Below are positions 10,340-22,724 of a DNA stretch of 64,000 nt, one piece after another. The position numbers and the translations under genes are program-made. The notes below the pieces were generated by a model. It saw only the letters and a program-made list of their open reading frames with translations, had not been told where the DNA came from and made no database searches. The stretch lies in assembly GCA_026182355.1 (NCBI GenBank), contig JAPFBL010000104.1, forward strand, positions 496,001-560,000. Direction: 5' to 3'. Origin of the DNA: Hermatobates lingyangjiaoensis. Taxonomy: Eukaryota; Arthropoda; Insecta; Hemiptera; Hermatobatidae. Numbering within the stretch: the first letter of the stretch is position 1; each line of letters starts with the position of its first letter.

Positions 10340-11685
10340 CTCTTACTGCATAGATCACAAAGAACTTCGACAGACATTAAAAACCATTTCTAATGAAAAT
10401 GATAAAATCATGGAATTCCAACAAACGGGAGATTTTTTCAAAACTTCTGTAACAGAAGTCAATAGCTAATTAGTAAATAAAACTAAATCACTCAAAAAGA
10501 TTCCCTGATCTCATGAAATTGTAGAGAGTGACCTACTTTGCTTAGCTTATTAGCAATGTAATGGGGTTACTTTAAATTTTTGCATTTATACCATTGTAGT
10601 GAATAATTAATCAGGGGTATATGCTTCATTTGCATTTATATTAATGTCGTGAACCTAACGTAATTCAAATGTCGGGGCAACTGACTTGGTTTATCAGCTG
10701 TTACCTGCTCATTGATTCCGTTACCAAATTACATTAAATGTTCAAATTTGCAAATTTTTTTGAACATATGGTCAATTTACAGCATCACTAACAGAAATAT
10801 TACACTTTAATTAAATAACGCTAATAAATGATTAATATATCTCAAATTGATGATGAGACATATATTGATCAAGAAGTAGGAAAAATTAAAAAAAAGTTGA
10901 ATGCTAAGGAGGGCTTGATTGGAAGGCCTTTCTGTTCCAAAGACTCTTCAGTTAAACGTAATCAAGCTTTTGTGTGTACTTTCTTGTATCGTTCTTTAGT
11001 TGCTTTTAGTAAGTATTTTTCACCCCTTAATAGACATAAAATAGTCTTACTAACTCATTATAGTGATGAAAAAATGTTGCTTTGCTCAAAAAATGAGCAA
11101 AGCAAATACAGTATTCACATTTAAATTGTAAATTATTTTTGTCAGGTGTTGCTAAAAGCTGTGAAGCTGTCTTCGTCGCTGTCCCAACATGCTGCAATAT
11201 GTAGCGTCTTTACAAACTGGAAGAATGCATTTAATCCTTGTTTTTTTTTTAAAAAAAAGAATGAGTATATATTAGTCTGGGTGTTTCTATTGTTTTTTTA
11301 ATAAGGGTACAGAAAGTATAGGGTAACATCCAGTTGAAGAAGATGGTTAATGGTCACCTTATAAAGACGGCGTTAGGCCTTTACAACTAATGCCGCAAGC
11401 AGCCTATTAACAGGGTAAAATTCTGTCCTCTCCTGCCCTACCACCCTGTCTCCTAATTAATTGTCACCCCTCCACACCCTTTAGGTGACTCTAAACCATT
11501 TTATAGCGTTTACTTTGAACCAAACTGCCCCTTTTCAGGACTTAGTTATAGCACACCTCATCATCAACTTCATTACTAACATAAAATTATAAGATTGGCT
11601 ATACATATGTGGCTTGCTCACTGACGCTCCTAAAGGAGTGTGATAATACTGAAAGGTGAATAAGGTATGGAGATAACATAAGGCA
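10340..11685. other. Non-coding stretch
   Basis: No gene recognised. The ORF at 10828-11124 is not supported by any motif. Confidence 0.35.
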
Positions 11686-11689
11686 TATA

Positions 11690-12000
11690 TATAGGTGTGT
11701 TCTCTAATCGGGGTTCGGTCAATTTTCCAGGATAAAAAATCAAACTCTCGTTGCCAACGTTTCGGTTTTATTTAAAACCTTTTTCATAGGCATCTTCTCC
11801 ATATACTCTTCTTATATCCTCATAAAAACCCATATTTCTTCTTATATAAACCCAAATGTATATATAACAGATTCAATAATATATCGACCGTTTGATAGAA
11901 TAGGTGTGTTCTCTAATCGGGGTTCGGTCAATTTTCCAGGATAAAAAATCAAACTCTCGTTGCCAACGTTTCGGTTTTATTTAAAACCTTTTTCATATAT
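11690..12000 (-). mobile_element. Direct repeat of a PLE terminus (family C)
   Basis: Two essentially identical copies of about 98 bp (11691-11788 and 11903-12000) run from ATAGGTGTGTTCTCTAATCG to ACCTTTTTCATA. Read on the minus strand each contains TATGAAAAAGG...ACCGAAACGTTGG, the degraded core also seen at 42945-42980 and 24955-24990. About 115 bp of other sequence separates them. Two tandem partial copies are consistent with pseudo-LTR structure; no coding part is present. Confidence 0.7.
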
Positions 12001-12004
12001 GAAA

Positions 12005-14245
12005 TACTACTCGTTCTTTAGAAATAATTGTAGTTTATTTATTACTAACATTTCTCTTGATTTATTATGAATTTATAACTATTCTAAAGGTGTAGAATAA
12101 TAAGAAACCTAATATAATTGAGTGCTAATTGTGTCATGCTTAATTAATTACCCATGAAATCATATTGACCACCATGCATCCATTTAATGATTTCATAAAT
12201 AATATATTTGAACGTCTGCCCCTAATTTCACTTATAACCTCCAATTTACCCCTTGATTTTATGGTCAGAGAGCATTTATTTTCTTCAATTTCCATTTGTA
12301 GGGAAAAGAGTAATGGTTTTGTACCAAATAAAATGGCATTAATTCTTCTTTTACTAGTTAAGTCCTTTTCTACTAAGAATATATCAGGAGAAAAGGTAAT
12401 ATTTTATTCTCATTGAGTGTATACAATATTTAAGAGAGATTGAAAACTTTTTGGATTATTCTGTGTAACGATATATATTTTAATAAGTAGTGTGTATTCG
12501 TTAGTTTAGAAAACTGAAGGTTCAAATCTTACTAAAGACCCTACATGTTTCCTGTGAGAGACAGATAATCTTTAATCTGCTGTCCACTTGTCGAGTAAAA
12601 TGTCCAGATTTACAAAGCTATGTCGTATATATTTCTGTAAACCATAATGGAAAAATGCAGACCTCCGACTGTTTTTGAATTAGACTAGAGGTTGCTCGAA
12701 GTGGAAATCAATTGTAGCAACAAAAAATTGATCAATTATTATAATTGTTACCTCTTTACATCAACTGTAATGTCTACATTACTTATAGAGCTAATAACTA
12801 CAATTTTGCTTGAGATAATGTGAAAAACAGTTTCAGGTAAGTGTCCTAGAAGAAAAGGAGGTGTTTTCGTTGGTAGTCTGGTCGAAATGGAGCCCAGCAG
12901 GGTTTTTCATATTTCTACAATACATACCTATAGTAAAATGTATAATAATATGGGCAAGCAAATCGTCGATCACAAGAGAATGTCAGGTTGGTTTACCACG
13001 ACCTGCAAGTTCCTAATATACCAGCTAGTAACTACAAGAAATTCAAATTCCGAGAAAATATAGTATATACGAGACCATCCATACAATTATTTTCTTTAGT
13101 AATTAAGGAAGCTGACTTTATTTTAAGTAACTTTTTTTTCATAACAAAGAGTAATAATATTTTAGAACATTAATATAAAGTGATTAATTAAATCCGTCAC
13201 TACTGAAGAAAATTTCTTCGGGCTTATAGAGGAATGAAAGAATATAAAGGAAAAGAAGAGGCCTGTAATATTGGATTCGATTCTTCAAAGCACTCTTTCA
13301 TCTTTCATATAACTTCATTTTTATCGACCTTATTATATGAACCATTTTTGTTTTATTTTACACGAAACATTCTTTTTTACTTACTCGATTTTTATGTCAT
13401 AATGTTAAATTCCTTTCACATTACTAACCTTAACACAATCAACAAGTAAGTTAATTTTAGAATTCATATTTAGCAAATAATCAATATGATAAAGTGATTG
13501 TACGTATTTTCTTGATTATTGTTCACCAGTTATTGTTAATATTAAGAGGCAAAAATTTAATGATCCCAGAAGTCTATCCAAAAGGCCACTGGAACACACA
13601 AGAACAAAAATATTTTAGTCTTGCATTATCCACTTTTATTGATGGTATATCAACCATCCGCTTCCTTCACATAAGTAAGATGTCCTTAATGTTTCACCAC
13701 CTTATTCCTGGCTAAAGCTGAGCCATCTAGAGACAAAGACTAAGAAAAACCTATTTCAACTACGAAGAGCACATTATGCTGAGTGCTTCTGATTTAAGAC
13801 TTAAAGACTGATTTAATGACTACCTCCAGAGATGTGTATAGTGGGTCAAAAGCACAAGTTTGGCTGTATCTGTAATTCATCTAAGGTGTACAGACTGATA
13901 GACAGTCTATTAATTAAATTATAATTAAATGAGCTACTAGAATGACAGAAGTAAATCAGTCACTGGATTTACTGCGTTGTTAGGAAAATTATTGGACAGG
14001 ATTGCCAACCACCTATGAACGACGTAAAAATTGTTTAAACAAAAAGGAAATGAAACATTGAACAATAATGTCAACAGCTTAATTAGTTCCTTTAAGTCTG
14101 CATTCTCTAATTCGGTCAGGCTGTTGAAAAATAATACATAAAGGTTCAAGAAAGCTGTTTTTAATAACTTCATTAATTGAAGATTGAAGAGTAATGAGAC
14201 AATTCAAGATGATTTTTTTAATGATTTTTAGCTTATGATTTAGAC
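12005..14245. other. Non-coding stretch
   Basis: Several 60-83 codon ORFs occur but none has a motif, signal or composition supporting a gene. Nothing recognised. Confidence 0.35.
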
Positions 14246-14249
14246 GTGG

Positions 14250-14720
14250 ATATGATTAAATCAAAATGGGTAAGGAAGGAGCATTGGGACTGAGGAGAAA
14301 CACTTTTTCCTACATCAATCTGGACAGCTCTGGCGACATATGTCCGCACAAAGACCCACTAATCCTACCCTCTTCTTCTAATTCACCATCCATTGTACTT
14401 CTTACTGCACCCCCTCTGTCATGTCCCGATAAATCAGGCTTAATGTAAACACCGATGACGCATTTAAATGCTAATCTGCCCGTGTCTAATTCAATTCTTC
14501 CAGTGAAACTCTTTTTTGTTGTTGCTGTTGTTAGCAAGTTGTCCCGAGGCCATGTTATTGGCTTGAACACCTGTCAAAGTGGATTTGTGTCCCTTTCAAC
14601 GCCCCAACCTCCAAACTTAACTAATTACCCCTAGCCTTAACCTTCCCTATTCACCCTCCTTCACCCTCCTAATCTAATCCCCAACTACAAAACATGTGCT
14701 CACTCTTACCCCCACCTTAA
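14250..14720. other. Balanced-composition island with octamer-like site
   Basis: Unique sequence with pyrimidine-rich stretches and ATGCTAAT (14468-14475) next to a TGACGCA motif. Overlapping ORFs on both strands have no domain. Candidate conserved non-coding element. Confidence 0.25.
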
Positions 14721-14729
14721 TCATTAAGT

Positions 14730-15490
14730 ACTCAGCAGTAAATATTTGAAACACACCATATTAATCATGACGAATCATATCTATACGGACAAAAGTAAAC
14801 ACAAAAGTTTAAAAAAAGAAAAAGAAAATATAGTCCCTGTGCCTTTGTAATTTTTTTTTGAGACTTGCAGTGCTTAAATTATGAATAAATTTCAACATAT
14901 TTCTGTTTCATATAAATAAGCATTAAATTTAATAATTAATTCTTTGTATACACTAAAGATCGTTTTTTCAATTTTTTTTTTATATTGATTTAGTATTTCA
15001 ATTCAGAAAATCAAATACTTTTAATAATTATCTTCAGGTTATGCCATTCCTTGTATATTTAACTCATACAAGTCATAAAAGATAAACCTTTAAAACTAAC
15101 AACAAACCGTTACCTCATAAGACCGTGATCACAGCAACTTGAACTTGACAGGAATGAAATATAGGAAGCAACCAAGAGTTTCTATTGACAGGAATACTAC
15201 CAAATAAATTTGCATTTCATTGATATATTTTCAAAGTTTCTTCTACATTCTAACTATAATAATTTATTCAAACTTCAAGATCCCAGCAGTTTACCAAATA
15301 AAAACCTCTTGTTATAAAATCTTCCACAACAAACTTTTTTCTTACAATTCAAATCCCTAGATTCAGAATAATACTTTTCCTAATACCTCAAGAAATAACA
15401 AAACCATGACACAAGCAAGAGGTACTTGAGTGTCATATTGTAGTTGAGTGTACTATTTCATACTTAGTACTTACTACGTCATGCTTGTAT
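14730..15490. other. AT-rich non-coding stretch
   Basis: Nothing recognised. Confidence 0.4.
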
Positions 15491-15492
15491 TT

Positions 15493-15695
15493 ACCAGGTG
15501 TGTAAATAAAGTAGTGAGACTGATTTTTTTTAAATTTTCTATTCAAATATAATTACAATGTGATAGTGTCACCTTCAAAATAGTTCCCTTCGGAAGCCAC
15601 ACAGCGCTGGAGACGGTCCTTCCAATCATTGTAGCATTGCTGGAACTCGGATTCTGGAATGGCCTTCAGCTGGTCGGTTACAGCAGTTTGTACGA
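15493..15695 (-). mobile_element. mariner-like transposase C-terminal remnant
   Basis: On the minus strand 15695-15553 reads as about 47 residues ending in the pattern W-K-RLQRCV-ASEGNYFEGD before a TAA. This W..R...C....G.YFEGD ending is characteristic of mariner-type transposases. Downstream, TACCAGGTGTGTAAATAAAG (from 15493) could be the TA target plus terminal inverted repeat. The rest of the transposase and the other end are missing, so this is a 5'-truncated fossil. Confidence 0.65.
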
Positions 15696-15984
15696 GTATG
15701 CTATTCATAATTTCATTTCATTTTTTAAAGATATATTATAAGTCTGTGCTCACATTAAGAATTAAAAATTGTGAATTGTTTCTTCTGCCATGTAATTTGT
15801 CCAATGGCTACAGTAACTTACTTCAGATTAGGTTAACATAGGTTTGAGTCGCAGTCTCACAAGAGAACACAATAGACTGAATATTGGCCCTTTGGCATAC
15901 CACACAATTGACTTCTCAGAATTAGACAGGAAAGCTTTTTTTTTGTGTTCTTTTTGTATGTGAAGATTTAGTGTTTCTTTCCCT

Positions 15985-16290
15985 CTTTAATCATGAGTAA
16001 ACACCACACAATTACTGCTGGCATAGCAGGTGAATGAATATTCTGGGATGAGAGTAATCCATTTTGCCTAACTCAAGTGTATTTACCGCAAGAAACTTTT
16101 AACGACTTTAACTGGCATCCTACAGACTTGGAGCAGACATATCAACGTCCCCTTCGAGAGACGACGTGCTCAGATTTATTCACTTCTCACTTGAATAAAT
16201 CAAGGGCCAAACTGGGTATTAAACCCTGGATCTACCAATCCAGAGGCTAGCATGTTGCGACTAGGCTAACCTGACCTCCTTAGTAACAAG
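15985..16290 (-). mobile_element. tRNA-derived SINE, copy 1
   Basis: Read on the minus strand from 16290 there is a tRNA-like head with A-box-like GGTTAGCCTAGT and B-box-like GGGTTTAATACCC, then a body containing ACACTTGAGTTAGGCAAAATG. The same body is present at 36990-37385 and 58480-58690, so these form one family. The head has drifted from a functional tRNA. Confidence 0.6.
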
Positions 16291-16299
16291 CTTTACTAA

Positions 16300-16830
16300 G
16301 TAAGCACTATCCAAGTGGCAAATTTGATTAATTAATAACATGACCTTTGGAGCCATCTTTAAATCGAGTCATCTATTCTAGTAGTAACTTCACTGAGTAT
16401 TAATGATTTCAGTAAGAACCGGCACGTTAAACATAGCAGTGACCTTTAGTGAACACCATTCTAATCAATATTAGATGTAATTAATTTACATTTCACTTTA
16501 AAAAAGAAAGTATTTAAATGTCAATATCATTTAGTTAGCCAAGGAAAATAGTGGTAGTAAAACGTAATATTTAATTGTTTTGCAAATTAGTAAAATATTC
16601 GATCTGCCATATAATCGAAAGTTATTTTATATGATTCAATATTAAAAATGATTCTGTTTTCTCATACATTGCAGTAATATGATATTCATCAACTTGGAAA
16701 TCATATAATCTGTGCAGTTTATGTAGAAAGTAATACTGCAGGAGGGAAGGACAAGCTGGTGACCGGACCAACGGTTTTTTGGACAAATGTGACACACATA
16801 TATGATTATTGTTACAGGACCTCATTCATT
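16300..16830. other. Non-coding stretch
   Basis: Nothing recognised. Confidence 0.4.
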
Positions 16831-16831
16831 A

Positions 16832-16868
<37 letters not shown>

Positions 16869-17300
16869 GAGGGATTTCTATATTTCCTCTCCTCCGTTGG
16901 GGCAGCACTTCGAGGCTCAACGAGTTTCGCTTTACGCTAGTTGCAGTTTCTTCTCTTCTTCTTTATGATGACGGATGTCAGATGAAGTGAGTTCTGTAGT
17001 CATTTTCTATTTTGACTTACAGAAATTAGAAAAGTAAGTCAAATACTTTTCATAATTAATATTATATAATATATATAATAATATATATTATATAATATAT
17101 ATAATATAATATATTATATATACAATATAACGAAATTAACACAATGATGAGCACAGAAATAACTCAGTTCTATATTTCGCTGACAATTGTTTGATTCACC
17201 ACCCTCCATGGCTCCATGAGGGACTGATCAGCTCCTCATGACGACAACTTGTCGAAATATAGAAGAAGTTATGTTTATGTTAACCTGTGTGTTACCTTCG
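16831..17300 (+). mobile_element. Two PLE-end-like inserts among TA tracts (family E)
   Basis: A (TA)n run (16831-16864) is followed by a GC-richer segment with TATGATGACGGATGTC and GAGTTCTGTAGTC (about 16870-17010), then TA-rich DNA (17060-17125). A second segment has CTCATGA (17235-17241), a GACAACTTGTC hairpin and GAAATATAG (GAAA 17254-17257). Bases near 17158-17180 are an inverted match of 17252-17275. Compared with the 45147 copy, the cores carry substitutions (G to C in CTGATGA of the second), so they are probably dead. Confidence 0.5.
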
Positions 17301-17738
17301 TTAATACATATATGTATAGCAAACGAAACAGTCGTATGTGAAACGAAATTTATGGACTATTATAAAATTTTATTGTTTATGACTCCTAAAACATGGTTAG
17401 ATTTAAAGTATTTTTTTTCTTGTTTAATGAGGTATGGAGTTCGTTTAAAACAGGAAACCAATTCCATTCGTTATTAGCATTGTAATGAATCAGCTAAAAT
17501 TTTTGATTTATTAATATTCAATAAAATCAGAACTGAACTGAATAAACCATTCATAAATATTTGTTGTTTAATTAAAAGAATTTATTATTGTTTTTACTAC
17601 TATTGCTTTGGTATATCAGACCAGTGATTCCTTTCTATTTCTATTGCACCTCTATGAGAGCTAATATTAAAAAAGTTATAATCTCGACTATTGATCTAAT
17701 TAGAAACAAATTATAATTATTGCCGGCTAATTTGTCTA
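17300..17738. other. AT-rich non-coding stretch
   Basis: Nothing recognised. Confidence 0.4.
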
Positions 17739-17739
17739 T

Positions 17740-17960
17740 ATGATTTGAAAACAAAGTGTTAGGGAGGAGGAAGACGGAAGGGAAAAAGCGGACAGAGTGC
17801 ATTGTTTATAGAATGGGGTGCCAATAGGCGGGGGTGGGCCGGGCTCCATCATTGAAATATTGCGTGCAGCTGCCACCTAATTGATTTCCACCCCCTCTAT
17901 TAAGTACCCCGACCGGTAACAAAAATCCTATACTTTTATACCTAGTACGTAATACCCACT
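17740..17960. other. GC-elevated island
   Basis: Purine-rich (GGGAGGAGGAAG) then GC-rich sequence with GCAGCTGCCACC (E-box-like CAGCTG) and CTAATTG. Unique in the window and non-coding. Candidate regulatory element. Confidence 0.25.
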
Positions 17961-19485
17961 CCACCAGCTCTCAATTGTTTAATTTGTTATTCCTAAATAT
18001 CCATTCATTTTAAAAATGCTAGTTTATTCAATAAAACTGAAAACTGAATTTGAACTAATTTAAGGGTGTGCAAATAATTTATATTCTTTAAAACTGTGAA
18101 GGTCTCTCAAACATATAATATGTTTTTGAAAGTTAGCTGTTTTAGTTTATAAATTAATTTTATGATTGTCTTGTAGCTCCGTATATAAAAAGTTGATCAG
18201 GAAGTCAAGTTAGTTTCTGTTATTAAAAAGTTTGTTTTAAAAGTATGTCTAATTCATTTTAGCTGTATATTAAGGGGTGGGTGTTCTACATTAACATCGT
18301 TAGGTATATGAAGGATGGTTGACTAACGAAATAGAGGAACTTTTTCTCGACAACTATGGTAGGCAAATTTACTAACCGTTCAATAACAGAGAATAATTCG
18401 CTAAGAAAGAAGGGCATGCTTATCTTATTTTCAAAGGATATCATAGAGGATGAAAATAAGAGGGTTTAGATATGGATTGAGGGTCCTGAACAAATGTTGC
18501 TTCCGTGCAGGCCTATCCCTTATCTAGTGCGAACTAGAACAACCGCTTTAACCGTTCACTGATCAATCTGTCATGCCGGCGGCAGACTGACTCTTATTTA
18601 TAATATCTACACAATATAAACATTTTTTATATATGTATATAATAATTTGTGGGAGGGGAAAAACCCCGCAGTGATTGCGTTGCCCCGGGTTCCGCACCCT
18701 ACTAGGGACGGTTCTGCTTCCGTGGGTGTTTCTGTGTAGATAAATAATGACCAATATTCATTTTTCTATCGGAGGTGCTGTTTCATGGCTGTCGGTGGGC
18801 TGTCTAGTTCAGGAATTTTCTCATTTAGTTTAAAAAAAAATAGACTGTTTTTTTTCCAGTTAGGGCAATTGCCATACTAGTGATATTCTGCACATTTGTC
18901 CATATTATTGATAGTGTTTGTATTATGCAATTCGCCCTATTTTTCTAACACACCTTAACCCTATAATTAACTAACCCTATAATTATCTAACTTTAACCCT
19001 ATAGTACATATTTTTGTATGTAGTTGTACGACAATCGAATAGATTTCAACAAAGCTATACATATTTCTGCTTTTATTGTTGAGGGTTCCAGATCTGGAAA
19101 GAATATGGGAAGCTTTTAGCAAATATCAGAACATTTGTGATGTGCACATTGGATTCTAATTCTTACATTTTCTTCTCCTAATCCTCGAGTAGAAGTGGCG
19201 GGTTGAGATTATTCAGTACTAAAATAAATAATTTTAGTTTTGTTCGTACGCACACAATTCGCACAGAACGTTAATTAATTTCCTGTAGTTTCTTCACTGA
19301 CTTTAATCGAACTGTTACGCGTCATTTCTTGCTTGGCTGGCAAAAAAGCTGTTTCTTTTTTTGCTATTTATATGGGCATTTAAGTTTTGAACATGTGAAG
19401 TTATGAAGAGAGCTGTCCATAGATCAATCAAAAGTGTTTGCGTTAACAGTGAACTAATGACAGTTGGCTGGATTTCTTATTGAAT
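17960..19485. other. Non-coding stretch with one GC patch
   Basis: About 18640-18760 is a GC-rich patch (CCCGGGTTCCGCACCC) of unknown origin. About 18955-19010 has four TTAACCCTAT-like words that are not a telomeric array. Nothing else recognised. Confidence 0.35.
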
Positions 19486-19489
19486 CCCT

Positions 19490-19970
19490 ATTCCGTGTGG
19501 TATATATCTGCCGTGTAGTTTATACCCACCACCAAATGTAACTTCACTTCTGAAGACAATGGACCAAGACGTCATTGCCAACTTCAAGAAGTAATACACC
19601 CACCGATCTACAGGCTGTCCTCTAAAAGGCAGTAAATGAAGACAACTGGATGTCCTTGTGTTAATTCTGGAAGTTCTACAGCATCCCAAACTGCATCAAA
19701 TCATTACTGCAGCATGATGTAAGGTTTTTGAGGTCAACCTCAAATCAATGTAAAGGTTCCTATCAACTCGGTTCGTTGACGAATCAAAGATTTTGACCAG
19801 GAAGCTCAGAATAATATCCTCTGTACCAGTCACTATGGGGTAACTGACAAGCTCAGATAGTAGAGAACATCATAGAGGAACTATTGGATTTCCAAACTGT
19901 TGACCTGACGAACATAGAACTGATAGAGTTGGAAGCCCTGTAACTAACTTGATTCAGCTAACGAACGAAA
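19490..19970 (+). mobile_element. pogo/Tigger-type DDE transposase remnant
   Basis: The plus strand encodes PPPNVTSLLKTMDQDVIANF (about 19530-19595), the well-conserved block of pogo/Tigger/CENP-B-like transposases, usually LPPNTTSLIQPMDQGVI. After a frame change comes FWKFYSIPNCIK (about 19660-19700), which matches the next block of the family. A final Glu-rich stretch (ENIIEELLDFQ, about 19866-19900) resembles the usual C-terminus. Stops and frameshifts interrupt it; no terminal repeats identified. Confidence 0.75.
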
Positions 19971-19974
19971 CCAA

Positions 19975-20555
19975 CCTATTTCATAAGTTAAGAAGTTTAC
20001 CTATATCTCTATAAATAAATAACAAAATTACTCACATTATTGAAAGCACTTAAAAACCCAATATAAAAGTCCAATCTTCGCCAAGTAGTAATATCTACAT
20101 TGTTGTTAATCTAATTGAATCATTAGAAGCAGTATTAACTATGGTTTTAAACACGTCTTTAATCTATAAATGTCAATCATGAACTCTTAAAAGATTAGCA
20201 CTAAATCACTGATACGCGTTTTTTTTATACAAGAATTTTTCTTTTATCGTAACATGGTGCATTTTTTCTACCACATTTGTATAATAGCTAAATCATCGAG
20301 AAAATCATTTAGGACTTAACATACATTGTTTATTTTTAATCTTATTTTCATAGGTAGTTTCCTTGAAATTCTTTTATAAGATAAAATACAATTGATCAAT
20401 TAAATGGACACGTACTACAATGAAGTGAACTATCACTAATCATGTACAAAGCATAAAACATTAGTCAAAAGTAAATAAATTCTGTGTTAAATTACAAAAC
20501 TAGTAAAGTTAGAGACTTTGGTTTAAAATGGGAATTATTTCCATAGGTATAAAAC
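19975..20555. other. AT-rich non-coding stretch
   Basis: Nothing recognised. Confidence 0.4.
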
Positions 20556-20559
20556 GGTA

Positions 20560-21130
20560 AATTATTTCTCTATCGATTTCGGGGATGAGTTAGTTTCTCT
20601 GATGAAGGCAATTACTGAGAGCTTGATTCGTGTGTAGAACATGGCGAGACAGGGGTGTTCTCGAGCACTAATTACATCTCAGATAAATTAGAGCTTCAAC
20701 TGGAAGGGATGCTAAAACCACGTTGCCTGTTTTAGTGGAAGGGGGCAGGTTTAAAACTTTGATTTAAATTTGGCAAGGGAACTCTCTTTCCGTACCTGGC
20801 AATGAAGGCAATTTAATTAAAAACAATCACCTTGCTTGGGGTGGGGGAGGGAGGGTGAAGAAAAAGTCGGGCTTAACGCTGGAACGTCCAGTAAATGCCT
20901 TAATCTAGGAATCTTAATTGAACGACTGCTAGGCTGGGGAGGGCTGGCGATAAGGGTTTCTTGCGAGCAAGGCGGCATGCAGCCAACCAAAAACACCTCC
21001 TTGCATTAATGCTTGCCTAATGCTAATCGCCTTAAGGTACGTCCGATCCAATCCAGTACAAACTCTTTTTGCATAAACATTCACTTTAAGGCTTAATTCC
21101 TGCATCCTATTCTGATTAAGATACATTAAA
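20560..21130. other. Large balanced-composition island with TAATTA sites
   Basis: About 550 bp of unique sequence with TAATTA (20669-20674), TTTAATTAAAA (near 20812) and TTGCATTAATGC (near 21001). G-rich runs are also present. No domain in the 65-codon minus ORF. It is the longest of the islands that look like candidate developmental regulatory DNA. Confidence 0.3.
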
Positions 21131-21134
21131 CGAA

Positions 21135-22000
21135 GATTGGTCTAAGGAGGAAAATCGGATATTTCCTGCTTTTTGACATAGTAATGCATTGTATTTATAA
21201 ACCAAGAGACAAATGGCAAAGGAATTTTATAGGTGTGCTCTAAAACGTAAACTTCTCTTACTGTTATCATCAGACATTTTTATCAGGATTTGTTCGAACA
21301 CTACTGCAGATGATAAACACATGTTGGCCTCTTACCAAAAGTTTCGTTATGTTAACGTATGCTTTAAATTTCTTTTACATTTTAACAGGATTGAAGATCC
21401 CATTAAATAATACCAACACAATAAATGTTAAAGGTACTTCCTAAAGGTACTTGTACAGTATGTTAACCATAACAAGCGACAAATGCAAATCGCTTGTTAT
21501 GTTAATCAGTAATCACTTAGTACTCTACAATTCTTATGTTTATGGTTAGCAAAACTAATGTAACGTACTTCTACTGAATTTCCTTATAGTTTCCTGGCCA
21601 TTATAAGATAGCTAATGCTAAACTAACGCTATTAATCTATAGTTTAACTTTCATTGTAAGTTTAAACAGTGGACTGTAAACTTCCCACCTGCTCACACTA
21701 CAGTAATACGAAGGTGCATTAAGGTTGGTTCAGAAACCATGAAATAACCTTAAGTAAATTTCCTATCAGCACAGACTACAGGAATATCAAGGAGAATTAA
21801 CGCTTAGTAACCATGATTTAACTAAAAATTATATTTACACAATTTAAAATAAAATAACATATTTGGTACATGAACAAAAAATATTTTATAATATCTCAAA
21901 AAATCAATGAAGATTGCAGTAAGAAATTAAATGAATGTGATCCCAATACTACCATGGTATCAATCACACAGGGTTTTGGGCTAAGAAGCGGGGAATTTTT
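21135..22000. other. Non-coding stretch
   Basis: Two near-inverted short words (TAACATAACAAGC types around 21460-21505) and nothing else recognised. Confidence 0.35.
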
Positions 22001-22440
22001 CTGATCCTTAAGGATACGTTTCAGTTTGTGAATACCAGAGAAGGAAGTCGTCACAAGGTAAACAAGTCATTTTGGGGGGAAAGTGAGACTGAATGAGGAT
22101 TGAAGGGTATATGAGCAGGGATCAGGCTTCCTTCTAGTAACGCTGTATGCTAAAAATGTTCCAGGAACTTGGTTTTAAGAGAGCTGAGGTGCAGGTTCTT
22201 GTGTTGGGCCCTATTTCAGGTTTACTGCATCCGGGTCGACAAGGACATGGGAATGGAGTTGTCAATGTGGTATCAAATACAGGTCCTGGTAGGGGTCTCA
22301 GGGTTTAGATGGGACAAATATAATGAGGGTGCTGCTCTGGAGCGTTATGTTGATATCAAAAAATGTAATGGAGGTAACCGAAACGTTGTAAGTGAAATGG
22401 GCAAGGAGCAGAGGTTTTGAAATTCAAAATAATGTACGAG
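22000..22440. other. G-rich plus-strand segment of unknown nature
   Basis: Contains an 83-codon plus ORF (22169-22420) without recognisable motifs. The G-rich bias and balanced composition differ from the flanks. It could be a degraded mobile element or a unique island. Confidence 0.2.
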
Positions 22441-22724
22441 ATTTCACGTCCAGTTTGGATCACCTTTCCGATTTTAAGGTTTCATAAAGTAAATATATTC
22501 ATTTTTTCTTCTGTTCATATATATTTACTTAAATTACTTGCGTTACGCATTATCTAATTCCTTTCTCTCTTTCTATATTGTGTATATCATAAAAATTAAT
22601 CAATTATTTAATTATTTTATCCTATTCCTTTAATTTTTTTTAAACATCAGTGTAATAAAAAAAAAAAGCGTAATAGAACAAGAATTAAAAATCGTAAAAA
22701 TCGAGACTAGGTAATAATAGGTCA

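Noticed and set aside
18955..19010. TTAACCCTAT-like words, possible interstitial telomere repeat
   Set aside because: Only a few irregular words with variable spacing; not a tandem TTAGGG-type or TTAGG-type array.
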